A stretch of 64,000 bases of DNA from an uncultured Clostridia bacterium (GTDB lineage Bacteria; Bacillota; Clostridia; Oscillospirales; Acutalibacteraceae), in assembly GCA_947364045.1 (NCBI GenBank), contig CANARN010000001.1, positions 1 to 64,000 of the forward strand, written 5' to 3'. The first letter of the stretch is position 1, and each line of letters starts with the position of its first letter. Positions 22,822 to 30,573 of this stretch are shown here, piece after piece. The notes below the pieces were generated by a model. The model did no database searches. It had not been told where the DNA came from and saw only the letters and a program-made list of their open reading frames with translations. Made by a program: the position numbers and the translations under genes.

Positions 22822-25236
22822 ATGAATTATTCGCTTACTAAAGCACAGGCAAAACAGCTTCTTGAAGCGAAGCTGTCACATTTCATAGGCGTAAATCCCG
22901 AAGAGGCGACAAATGAGCAGTATTATAAAGCGGTTTCGCTTATTGTACGGGATATGATGAGTCAGGGAAGAACTGAGTTTTCAAGAGAAGCCGGCAAGAA
23001 AGGCTCAAAAAGAATTTACTATCTTTGTATGGAATTTCTTATGGGACGTTCTCTTAAAAACAATCTTTATAATCTTAACTTAACAAAAACCTTTGAAAGC
23101 GTACTGAAGGACTTCGGCGTAAAGCTTGAATCTATTTACGAATGCGAGCCTGACGCCGGTCTCGGTAACGGCGGCTTGGGGCGTCTTGCTGCCTGCTATC
23201 TTGACGGTCTTGCAACCTGCGGCTACTGCGCAAAGGGTTATTCAATTCTTTATGAATACGGTATTTTTAAACAGAAATTAGTTGACGGCTGGCAGACCGA
23301 ATTGCCGGACTTTTGGCTTCCCGGCGGTGAGGTTTGGCTTGTTCCCCATGAAGAGAGCGCTTATGAGGTGAACTTTGAGGGTACTGTTAAGGATTCTTGG
23401 GACGGCAGCTTCCACCACGTTGAGATTGAAAATCCGAATACTATTTATGCTATTCCTTACGATATGCACGTTGCAGGTAAAGACGGCAAGGGAGTTTCTG
23501 TACTCAGACTTTGGGCGGCAAAAGCTCCGGGACTTGATATGAGCCTGTTCAATCAGGGCGATTATATGCGCGCTATGGAAAGAAACGCTATGGCAGAGGT
23601 TATTTCAAAGGTGCTTTATCCTGCCGACAATCACCCCGAGGGCAAATCGCTGAGACTTCGTCAGCAGTATTTCCTTGTTTCAGCTTCTGTGCAGGATATT
23701 GTTAAGCATCATTTAAGAGAATTCGGCACAATGGATAATTTCTCTGATATGGTGGCAATTCACGTTAATGACACGCATCCCACAATGGCTATCCCTGAGC
23801 TTATGCGTATTCTTCTTGATGAGTGCGGCTACGGCTGGGACGATGCATGGAATATTGTCACAAAAACCGTTGCATACACAAACCATACCGTTATGAAAGA
23901 GGCGCTTGAGTGCTGGCCCGAGGACCTTTACAAGCGTTTAATGCCTCGTCTTTGGGAAATTACAAAGGAAATCGACAACCGCTTCAGAGCTTATGTCTGG
24001 GGAAAAACGGGCAATGCCGACACGGTTGAAAGAATGGCGATAATGTCAAACGGAGTTGTCCGTATGGCAAACCTCTGCGTTGCGGGTTCACACTGCGTTA
24101 ACGGCGTTTCCGCGCTTCACAGCGATATTTTGAAGGATACGGTTTTCTCGGATTTCTATGCTTTGAATCCCGAAAAATTTACAAATGTTACAAACGGTAT
24201 TGCGCACCGCCGTTGGCTCTGCCAGTCAAATCCGCTTCTTGCAAAGCTTCTTAAAGAAACAATCGGCGACGGATACGTAAAAAATGCAAGCAAGCTACTT
24301 GATTTAAGAGAATATAAGGACGACAAGGCAGTGCTTAACGCACTTGCAGACATAAAGCTTCAGAATAAAAAGAGCTTTGCGGCTTACGTTAAAAAGCAGA
24401 CAGGCGTTGAACTTGACGTAAACTCTGTTTTTGATGTTCAGGTAAAGCGGCTTCACGAGTACAAGCGTCAACACCTCAATGCTCTAAATATTTTGGCTCA
24501 GTACCTTTATATTAAGGAAAATCCCACAGCTCCCGTTGTTCCGCACACATACATTTTCGGCGCAAAGGCGGCTTCCGGATATTTCATAGCAAAGAAAATT
24601 ATTGAATTTATCTGCGCTATGTCAAAAATGATAAATTCCGACCCTGACTGCAAGGGTAAATTACAGGTTATTTATGTTGAAGATTACAACGTAACAATGG
24701 CTGAAAGACTTATGCCGGCGGCAGAAATTTCAGAGCAGATTTCACTTGCAGGTACAGAGGCTTCGGGTACGGGAAATATGAAATTTATGCTCAACGGCGC
24801 AATAACGCTCGGCACAATGGACGGCGCAAATGTTGAGATTTTTGACGCGGTAGGCGAGGATAATATCTTCATTTTCGGTATGAGTACGCCTGAGGTTCAG
24901 AACCTTCAAAAGAGAGGATACGACTCACAGCAGTATTACAACAATAACGGCGAGCTTCACAAGGTTCTTGATTTTGCAAATCAAACAGGTATAGACGGAC
25001 GCTTCTTCCATGAGGTAACCTCAACGATTATTCACCACGATCCGTATATGGTTCTTGCTGATTTTGAGGATTACAGAAGAAAGCAAATCCAAATTTCAAA
25101 CGCTTATCTTGATAAGGACAACTGGAACAGAATGTCGCTTATGAATATTTCCGGAGCAGGCGTATTTGCCGCAGACCGCGCTATTGACGATTACGCAAAG
25201 AACATCTGGAATGCAAAATCCGTATTCAAGAAATAA
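22822..25236 (+). CDS. glgP: Glycogen/starch/maltodextrin phosphorylase
   Basis: 804 residues, standard length for GT35. Releases glucose-1-phosphate from the non-reducing ends of alpha-1,4-glucans. Visible family segments are KRIYYLCMEFLMGRSLKNNL, EPDAGLGNGGLGRLAACYLD, HVNDTHPTMAIPELMR, the VKRLHEYKRQHLN region and the pyridoxal-phosphate site EASGTGNMKFMLNGA, where the Lys carries the cofactor. GGAGG precedes the ATG. Transcribed alone between two terminators; no other glycogen gene is near. Its product can feed galU. Confidence 0.97.
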   Translation: MNYSLTKAQAKQLLEAKLSHFIGVNPEEATNEQYYKAVSLIVRDMMSQGRTEFSREAGKKGSKRIYYLCMEFLMGRSLKNNLYNLNLTKTFESVLKDFGVKLESIYECEPDAGLGNGGLGRLAACYLDGLATCGYCAKGYSILYEYGIFKQKLVDGWQTELPDFWLPGGEVWLVPHEESAYEVNFEGTVKDSWDGSFHHVEIENPNTIYAIPYDMHVAGKDGKGVSVLRLWAAKAPGLDMSLFNQGDYMRAMERNAMAEVISKVLYPADNHPEGKSLRLRQQYFLVSASVQDIVKHHLREFGTMDNFSDMVAIHVNDTHPTMAIPELMRILLDECGYGWDDAWNIVTKTVAYTNHTVMKEALECWPEDLYKRLMPRLWEITKEIDNRFRAYVWGKTGNADTVERMAIMSNGVVRMANLCVAGSHCVNGVSALHSDILKDTVFSDFYALNPEKFTNVTNGIAHRRWLCQSNPLLAKLLKETIGDGYVKNASKLLDLREYKDDKAVLNALADIKLQNKKSFAAYVKKQTGVELDVNSVFDVQVKRLHEYKRQHLNALNILAQYLYIKENPTAPVVPHTYIFGAKAASGYFIAKKIIEFICAMSKMINSDPDCKGKLQVIYVEDYNVTMAERLMPAAEISEQISLAGTEASGTGNMKFMLNGAITLGTMDGANVEIFDAVGEDNIFIFGMSTPEVQNLQKRGYDSQQYYNNNGELHKVLDFANQTGIDGRFFHEVTSTIIHHDPYMVLADFEDYRRKQIQISNAYLDKDNWNRMSLMNISGAGVFAADRAIDDYAKNIWNAKSVFKK

Positions 25237-25245
25237 TTATTCGGG

Positions 25246-25268
25246 GCGGCAGGTTTTCCTGCCGTTTT
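25246..25268 (+). terminator. Terminator of glgP
   Basis: CGGCAGG-TTTT-CCTGCCG followed by TTTTGAATTATTTT, directly after the glgP stop. Confidence 0.8.
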
Positions 25269-25360
25269 GAATTATTTTATGAAGAAAGGAATGATACAGC
25301 GCAAGCTGCGCCGAGTTTGTATGGCTTTTTGCGCGAATACTGTATCGCTTGGCGATTGTT

Positions 25361-26152
25361 ATGAAAAAAGCATTAAAAAAAATACAGAACAAATTTGTTA
25401 AAACAACTGTTCTGAACGAAACCGTTATAGAAGATACTGTTTACAGAGTGGTTGAAAAGACCTGCTTTCTTCCGTGGTATCATAACAGGAGGGCTATTTG
25501 CTTTAAATCAGCCGAAGAGCCGAAAAAGGTTTATATTCATTCAATGATTTATAACAGCCCCAAAGTACACTACCAGCCGGTTTTAGCTGTTCCGCAAAAG
25601 GTAACAGAGCTTTGGCACAAACAGTTTGAACCGAAAAAAGCTTTGGTTTTGGGCGCGGCAGGCTGTACTGTACCAAGATTTATCGCCCTTAATTTTCCTG
25701 AAATGCAGACTGTCGGAATTGAATACTGCCGAGAATTTGTTGAAATTGCCAATGAGTATTTTCTTCTTTCACAGATAAGCGACAGATTTACTCTTGTTGA
25801 AGGCGACGCTTTCGATTACGTTATCAACAAAAAAATTACCGAAAAACAGGATATAATTTTTGTAGATGTTTTTAACAGCCCGTCTGTTCCCGATGAGGTC
25901 TTTTCCGACGAATTTCTAAACGGACTGTACGAAGAAACCAATCCCGATTCATTGGTTATTATCAATCTGCTTACGCTGGAAAAGGACGCTGCGGAGAATT
26001 TTGCAAACGGAATAAAAGAGCCGTATGACAGGAAAGCGCTTATTTTAAACGGTCAAACAGTAACGCTTCTTTTGGCAAAATCAAAGAACAGCGAAAAGCT
26101 GAACAGCTTTTTTGAAAGTATACATATATTTGACAGTGTAGAGGAATTTTAA
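25361..26152 (+). CDS. Spermidine synthase-like methyltransferase-fold protein
   Basis: 263 residues. A Rossmann fold like that of polyamine aminopropyltransferases: KKALVLGAAGCTVPRFIALNFP (glycine-rich loop), TVGIEYCREFVEIANEYF (acidic end of strand 2), FTLVEGDAFDYV and DIIFVDVFNS. The usual N-terminal beta domain is replaced by ~80 residues (YRVVEKTCFLPWYHNRRAICF), and the decarboxy-SAM-specific GGG.G motif of true spermidine synthases is changed to GAAG. So the substrate is uncertain. ATG 25361 follows a hairpin leader and has only a weak ribosome site (GGCGA); the TTG at 25349 is possible. Confidence 0.75.
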   Translation: MKKALKKIQNKFVKTTVLNETVIEDTVYRVVEKTCFLPWYHNRRAICFKSAEEPKKVYIHSMIYNSPKVHYQPVLAVPQKVTELWHKQFEPKKALVLGAAGCTVPRFIALNFPEMQTVGIEYCREFVEIANEYFLLSQISDRFTLVEGDAFDYVINKKITEKQDIIFVDVFNSPSVPDEVFSDEFLNGLYEETNPDSLVIINLLTLEKDAAENFANGIKEPYDRKALILNGQTVTLLLAKSKNSEKLNSFFESIHIFDSVEEF

Positions 26153-26258
26153 TAATTGCCTTTTTGAGCTTTTTGTGTTATTTTAGTGTGGAACGGTTTT
26201 TGCGGCTTTCCGTAAATTATGTAATCGTACAAGACCTTAAAGAAAGGTGATTTGTGTT

Positions 26259-26870
26259 ATGAAAAAATTTTTTACAGTTTTAATCTCATCTGCAATAATA
26301 CTTATTATGGCTTTTCTTTTCGCTTCCTGCGGAATAAAAGGCGGTAAAAAAGCCGAGTCTTCTTCAGAAAGCTCAAACGTTCAGCTCGGCTCTGCCGATT
26401 TACCTACAGTTACGGACGAAAACGGAAGCGTAATTGACTATTCTGTAAATATTACCGACTCAACAGACGGAGATGATGTACAAACACCTTATATGACCGT
26501 AGGTTCTCTTAAGGATATTAACAGTAAGGCAGGCACAAACATTAAATCGCCTGACGGATTGAAGCTTACAAATGAGGAATTTGACCTTGACGATACCGTT
26601 TCGCCCAAAATTGCAACGTATTCCTTTATGGTAAACGGTAAGGATTACACTGTTTCGGCTTCGAGAAGAACAGGGAAAATGCTTGTTGATATTTATCTTT
26701 CGGACGGAACGGCTTTGGGAGAGGGGTTGGAGGCTGAACAAGGTCTGCCGCCCGCAAGGTATGATAAAATCTGCGTTGCGCGCTGGTTTGATGACGGCGT
26801 ACAGTACAATCTTTATGCTGAAAATGTTTCTCTTTCCGAGTTTAAGACGGTTTATAACAAGATAAAATAA
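26259..26870 (+). CDS. Unrecognised lipoprotein
   Basis: 203 residues. N-terminal hydrophobic segment with lipobox FASC (Cys about 25), then a Ser/Glu-rich linker. The mature domain (~55-203) reads as alternating strands: VGSLKDINSKAGTNIKSPDG, PKIATYSFMVNGKDYTVSASR and YDKICVARWFDDGVQYNLYAENV. It has no cysteine other than the lipid-bearing one and one in ICVARW. No known family recognised. AAAGGTG lies 9 nt before ATG 26259; the upstream GTG at 26247 overlaps it. Bound by a bidirectional terminator downstream. Confidence 0.75.
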   Translation: MKKFFTVLISSAIILIMAFLFASCGIKGGKKAESSSESSNVQLGSADLPTVTDENGSVIDYSVNITDSTDGDDVQTPYMTVGSLKDINSKAGTNIKSPDGLKLTNEEFDLDDTVSPKIATYSFMVNGKDYTVSASRRTGKMLVDIYLSDGTALGEGLEAEQGLPPARYDKICVARWFDDGVQYNLYAENVSLSEFKTVYNKIK

Positions 26871-26995
26871 AAACGCCGCAGTATTTAGTGTTATCTGTTA
26901 AATTTCTGTAAGGGTATGCCGAGGCCGCATACCGTGACAATTCGTTTTTACGCAATGAAATTTATTATAATAACTTAAATAAATCCGAGTAAAAT

Positions 26996-27035
26996 TAAAC
27001 CCTCCGAGCAGTTCACTGTCTCAGAGGGTGTTTTT
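26996..27035. terminator. Bidirectional terminator
   Basis: ACCCTC...GAGGGT stem with an inner CGAG/CTCAG pairing, followed by TTTTTATTC on the plus strand and TTTAATTTTAC on the minus strand. Serves the lipoprotein gene and the convergent XRE gene. Confidence 0.8.
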
Positions 27036-27357
27036 ATTCTTCAAGCATAATGTCAATAATTCGCTCAATTTTACTCTGCGTTTCAGCAGGTGCTTTTAAA
27101 ATCTTTTGCGCAATAATATTTGCGTCTGCGTCACTGATTTCACCTTTTAAAAGATAATCAGTCGATACGCCCAATGCATTGCTGAGATTAAGAAGGTTTT
27201 CGGAAAGAATTGATTTACTGCCGCGTTCGGCAGTTGACACCATTTGCGGAGAAACGTCTGCTCGTGACGCCAGCTCTTCCTGTGACAGACCCAACTGTTT
27301 GCGCCTTGCTATAATGCGTTCACCCATATCGTTGTAAAATTTATTGGATTTTTGCAT
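27034..27357 (-). CDS. XRE-family transcriptional regulator
   Basis: 107 residues. HTH at ~12-70: GERIIARRKQLGLSQEELASRADVSPQMVSTAERGSKSI, followed by NALGVSTDYLLKGE. A short helical tail (~80-107; IIAQKILKAPAETQSKIERIIDIMLEE) probably serves dimerisation. A GAGGG site lies upstream of the ATG. It is divergent from a 62-residue gene, and the shared upstream region carries inverted repeats listed below, which suggest control of both genes. SOS-type LexA peptidase features are absent. Confidence 0.88.
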   Translation of the reverse strand: MQKSNKFYNDMGERIIARRKQLGLSQEELASRADVSPQMVSTAERGSKSILSENLLNLSNALGVSTDYLLKGEISDADANIIAQKILKAPAETQSKIERIIDIMLEE

Positions 27358-27411
27358 TATACCATCCCTCCACTTTTTTAGATATTATACCTTTTACATT
27401 AGAATATTTTA

Positions 27412-27452
27412 AGCGATTGCGTTGGAATTTAATCCAATACAGTGGAATCGCT
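27412..27452. promoter_or_regulatory. Nested inverted repeats, likely XRE operator
   Basis: AGCGATT (27412-27418) is matched by AATCGCT (27446-27452). Inside them TTGGA (27422-27426) is matched by TCCAA (27433-27437), and a further TGGAAT occurs at about 27443. The nested dyads lie in the divergent region between the XRE gene and the small gene, where a dimeric regulator would bind. Confidence 0.6.
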
Positions 27453-27518
27453 GTCAAATTTCGACAAGCTTTGCGGTTCTTTTATGTTATTGTATTCATT
27501 AAAGGAGGATATGCAATT

Positions 27519-27707
27519 ATGAATTACAGAAAACTGATTAAAAGAATTGCAAAAGCAAATAATACTACGGTTGAAGAGGTAAACAGGGAAATCAAGTCGG
27601 CGATAAAGTCCGCAGGCTTACATATTGACCCCAAACTTTTTATTGAAGCAGTCAGCCTGACGGTGATAAACGGCGGATTTCGAAAAAACGGAGTAAATAA
27701 CAATTGA
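27519..27707 (+). CDS. Small conserved helical protein, divergent from XRE gene
   Basis: 62 residues: MNYRKLIKRIAKANNTTVEEVNREIKSAIKSAG, then HIDPKLFIEAVSLTVI. All helical. Similar short proteins in Clostridia are sometimes annotated as sporulation initiation factor Spo0A C-terminal-like, but I would not assign that function. AAGGAGG lies 8 nt before ATG 27519. A longer open frame starting at 27417 runs through the operator region and is rejected. Its position opposite the XRE gene suggests that gene controls it. Confidence 0.75.
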   Translation: MNYRKLIKRIAKANNTTVEEVNREIKSAIKSAGLHIDPKLFIEAVSLTVINGGFRKNGVNNN

Positions 27708-27716
27708 TTTATTAAA

Positions 27717-27798
27717 CCGTAGGGAACGGATTCATCCGTTCCGTTGTATATCCAAAATTGCGGTTGCGTTGCGGAACGCATAAATGCGTTCCCTACGG
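27717..27798. repeat. Imperfect palindromic (MITE-like) element
   Basis: CCGTAGGGAACG at the left end is matched by CGTTCCCTACGG at the right end, with inner stems (ACGGATTCATCCGT and GGAACGCATAAATGCGTTCC). The whole 82 bp can fold into a cruciform. No coding capacity. The GTAGGGA...TCCCTAC ends recall small palindromic repeats scattered in gut Clostridia. Confidence 0.7.
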
Positions 27799-27828
27799 GC
27801 GAGGAGCTTTTGCGCATTTTGCAAAAAA

Positions 27829-27861
27829 TCGGAGCATTCCTTTTTTACGGGAATGCTCTTT
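27829..27861 (-). terminator. Terminator of the Cys-rich protein gene
   Basis: Minus-strand stem GAGCATTCC/GGAATGCTC followed by CGATTTTTTGC; on the plus strand it also ends in TTTTTT. Confidence 0.85.
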
Positions 27862-27879
27862 TTTCGGCTTGGATTTAAT

Positions 27880-28716
27880 TCAGCAGTCACATTGACAGGG
27901 GGTGTCGCAGCAGCCTGTCGGACGGTATGAATCGGGAAGACAGCCCTCTTTGGGCGGGAAGAATTCGTCAACGGGGAATTTGATTCTGCGGAATGCGTCG
28001 CACGGACCTTCTGTGTCACAGGAGCATTCGCGCTTGGGCATACAGAAATCGTATGCGGGAATGAGCATCTGAACGTCGCGTTCAAGCTGAACGATGGTGA
28101 AAATGCCGAGGGTTACAACAACCGCGCGCTCACAGGACTGCGGGAAATCGTCTGCAAATGTGCCTATGAAGCGTCTGCAAACGCATTTCGGAATTTTACA
28201 TTTAAAGCAATCGCAAATATCACGCGGGTGGGCAATACGCGCGTCAAGAACAATCGGGTCAACTGTCTGAACCTTTGCTCTCGGATTAGTGTTCGCCATT
28301 TCAAGCTGGATGTCGTTTTCATCAGACACGAAGTTAGACGAGAACACCTTTACATTACCCTCAGAACCGTAAAGAATACACTTTTTGTTAAAGGTTGCAA
28401 GACCGTCGACCTGAACAGGAGCGGCGCATCCCGGCTGAACGGTGTCCAGGCATACTCTGAAAAAGTAAGTAAGGTCAACGGAATAAAAGCCTCGGTTAAA
28501 GGGAACTTTTTCAACATCTATTAAAACATTAAGTACTTCTGCACACCGAGCTTTTACGGAGGCGGCGGTATTGATGACTGACTGAGCCTCTTTTGTAAAG
28601 GTTAAACGCAAATCCTCAAGACAGTCTTTGTCTGCGCAGGAGTCATAAACCCTGTTGGTGTCAATGCAGACGGCTTCTTTTATTTTATTCGACTGGTTAC
28701 ATGCTTTGTCTGGCAT
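27880..28716 (-). CDS. Cysteine-rich conserved protein, possibly a spore coat component
   Basis: 278 residues. N-terminal part (~1-60) reads KEAVCIDTNRVYDSCADKDCLEDLRLTF; a central beta-rich part has VPFNRGFYSVDLTYFFRV; and the C-terminal ~110 residues have many Cys pairs (CDCFKCKIPKCVCRRF, ECSCDTEGPCDAFRR, final CCDTPCQCDC). I recall this layout as a widely conserved uncharacterised Clostridia protein; a coat or exosporium role is inference from the Cys pattern and its likely sporulation-type control. ATG 28716 has AAGGAGG 7-9 nt upstream, so the open frame up to 28830 is spurious. No signal peptide. Confidence 0.75.
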   Translation of the reverse strand: MPDKACNQSNKIKEAVCIDTNRVYDSCADKDCLEDLRLTFTKEAQSVINTAASVKARCAEVLNVLIDVEKVPFNRGFYSVDLTYFFRVCLDTVQPGCAAPVQVDGLATFNKKCILYGSEGNVKVFSSNFVSDENDIQLEMANTNPRAKVQTVDPIVLDARIAHPRDICDCFKCKIPKCVCRRFIGTFADDFPQSCERAVVVTLGIFTIVQLERDVQMLIPAYDFCMPKRECSCDTEGPCDAFRRIKFPVDEFFPPKEGCLPDSYRPTGCCDTPCQCDC

Positions 28717-28808
28717 AAATATTTCCTCCTTGTTTGTTTTGTCAACTGACAGTATCATATTATGTATAAAATACGGCATTGTTACTCTTGAAAGTAAAAA
28801 AATATGTG

Positions 28809-29175
28809 GTATAATAACCTCAATCACCAATCAGCATTGCTGATTGGTGATTGAGAACATTGTTATACTAATTTGGAGCTGTCGCTCCTGCGGCTGTTGC
28901 CGCCCATTGTGCTTTGCGCAACGAAATTGTATAATAATAACCTCACGAAACATAAACGAAATCATAGATTTCTATGTTTCGGAGAACATTGTTATATCAA
29001 AATGTTCTGCTTCGCATAACAGATGCTGTCGCATCTTTGCAAACTTCGTTTGCTTGATTTTGTATAATAATAACTCAACACAAGTCAACTTTGCTGATTG
29101 GTGATTGAGAACATTGTTATACTAATTTGGAGCTGTCGCTCCTGCGGCTGTTGCCGCCCATTGCGCTTTGTACGA
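28809..29175. repeat. Array of three structured multi-hairpin repeat units
   Basis: Units at about 28809-28928, 28929-29061 and 29062-29175. Each opens with GTATAATA(ATA)ACCTCA or close, has a long hairpin closed by CTC/GAG, then GAGAACATTGTTATA, then two or three short hairpins with 3-4-nt loops. In unit 1 the long stem is an essentially perfect palindrome at 28819-28855. The short stems are GGAGC-tgtc-GCTCC (28875-28888), CGGC-tgtt-GCCG (28891-28902) and TTGTGC-ttt-GCGCAA (28908-28921). Unit 2 keeps the layout with different stem sequences (GATGC-tgtc-GCATC, GCAAAC-ttc-GTTTGC). Unit 3 is nearly identical to unit 1 in its right half. No protein is encoded; not a CRISPR array. Confidence 0.85.
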
Positions 29176-29263
29176 TTTAACTGTGATATAATATGGCGAT
29201 TCACAGCAAATTAAGTGTTTTAATATTACGGATTTCGTTTTTTACAGAGGGAAGAGAAATATT

Positions 29264-30439
29264 TTGTTCAGCAGTATTTTTGCAGAAATCAAAAAAGTTA
29301 AAGAAAACTTTGAGTTTATAAGCAGGGAAGAACGTGAGGCGCGTCGCGGCGGTAAAGGCGGCGAGCCTATTTTCCGTATGGTTGAGGCAGAAAGAGTTCA
29401 CACTAATCTTTTATGCATTATTCCGGCATCCTTTATTTTATTTCTTGTTGAAGTATGCGGTATGATTTGGGCGGTTGCCAATAAAATTGAGTTCGATTAC
29501 GGAAAAGGATTTTTGATTTCCTGCTCAATTTTTACCGTAATATCAGTTATCTTTATATGTATCATTGAAAAAAAACTAAAAGACCCTGACTTTTCTTTAA
29601 AGCAAAAAAGAATGATTTACAGAGCCTTTTGGGCGGTTTTCTGCTTAGCGTCGATGTCCTTCTCCGTAATGGAGCTTTTAGACAGAGGTACTGTAAACAA
29701 TTATCTTTGCTTTATTTTCCTGTTTACCGTTCTTCCGATTATTGAACCGCTTTCAAAAACTATTGTGCTGGTGGCGTCATTTTTTATAGAAGATGCTGTA
29801 ATGCTTAAATCCGATTCTTATGACCCTGATATTATTCTTCTCTGCTTTGTTGCGGTTTTTATAGCATCAATTGCGGCATATGCAATGTTTTTCAGATATA
29901 TGAATACCAAAATTACGGAAAAACGGCTTGAGCATTTTGCGAACGGCGACCAGCTTACGATGCTGACAAACAGACGCGGATTTGCGTCTCTTGCGCCGGA
30001 GCTTAAAAGATACTGTGAGAAAAAATCTCTGAAGCTATTGGTTGTAATGGCTGATATTGACGATTTTAAGAGATATAACGATACCTACGGACATATTGAA
30101 GGCGATATATGCCTTAAAAATGTTGCCGCTAGAATAAGAGAAAATTTTTCAAGGTCTACCGATATTTGCGCCCGTTACGGCGGAGAGGAATTCATTGTAC
30201 TGAGCGCGTTTAAAGAGGACGGGAAGATATTGGAGCATATAAAAGAGCTGCTCTCGGACGTTGAAAACACCGTCGATAAAAACGGAGGAGTAACGCTGAG
30301 CATCGGGGTCTGCATTTCCGATAATCCGTCAAAATCTGAATTGGGCGACCTTATAAAGTCTGCCGACCAAGAACTCTACAATGCAAAAACCAACGGAAAA
30401 AACTGCTTTTCATATAAAGGAAAAATTTACAAAAGCTAA
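29264..30439 (+). CDS. Membrane diguanylate cyclase (GGDEF)
   Basis: 391 residues. Six or so hydrophobic segments at ~45-220 form a membrane sensor region (LLCIIPASFILFLVEVCGMIW, FLISCSIFTVISVIFICII). The GGDEF domain occupies ~225-388 with GDQLTMLTNRRGFASL, the active-site loop ARYGGEEFIVL, and an RSTD motif five residues before it, the expected inhibitory I-site. It should make cyclic di-GMP from two GTP and be subject to product inhibition. The TTG start has GAGGG about 12 nt upstream, a long spacing; no better in-frame start is seen. Directly downstream of the structured repeat array. Confidence 0.9.
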   Translation: MFSSIFAEIKKVKENFEFISREEREARRGGKGGEPIFRMVEAERVHTNLLCIIPASFILFLVEVCGMIWAVANKIEFDYGKGFLISCSIFTVISVIFICIIEKKLKDPDFSLKQKRMIYRAFWAVFCLASMSFSVMELLDRGTVNNYLCFIFLFTVLPIIEPLSKTIVLVASFFIEDAVMLKSDSYDPDIILLCFVAVFIASIAAYAMFFRYMNTKITEKRLEHFANGDQLTMLTNRRGFASLAPELKRYCEKKSLKLLVVMADIDDFKRYNDTYGHIEGDICLKNVAARIRENFSRSTDICARYGGEEFIVLSAFKEDGKILEHIKELLSDVENTVDKNGGVTLSIGVCISDNPSKSELGDLIKSADQELYNAKTNGKNCFSYKGKIYKS

Positions 30440-30456
30440 TAAGAATAATCATAATT

Positions 30457-30495
30457 AAATCGGCAATTCGCAAAAGTGAACTGCCGATTTTTTCT
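30457..30495 (+). terminator. Terminator of the diguanylate cyclase gene
   Basis: AAATCGGCAATTC pairs imperfectly with GAACTGCCGATTT, followed by TTTTCTC. Confidence 0.85.
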
Positions 30496-30511
30496 CTTAA
30501 TTTACGCTTTC

Positions 30512-30540
30512 TTGCTTTTTCTGTTCAAATATGATATACT
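30512..30540 (+). promoter_or_regulatory. Promoter of the M23 peptidase operon
   Basis: TTGCTT (30512-30517), 17-nt spacer, TATACT (30535-30540); the ATG follows 34 nt downstream. Confidence 0.65.
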
Positions 30541-30573
30541 TTTAATATATATGCAGTTTTGAGGTATTTACTT

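Noticed and set aside
25361..26152. Genuine spermidine synthase
   Set aside because: The GGG.G motif is changed and the N-terminal domain is not the usual one; only the fold is supported.
28844..29104. Plus-strand open frame in the repeat array
   Set aside because: Translation of hairpins gives Cys/Ser/Ile strings without a ribosome site; not conserved-looking.
28809..29175. CRISPR array
   Set aside because: Only three units of about 120 bp, with internal hairpins and no short spacers; no cas genes.
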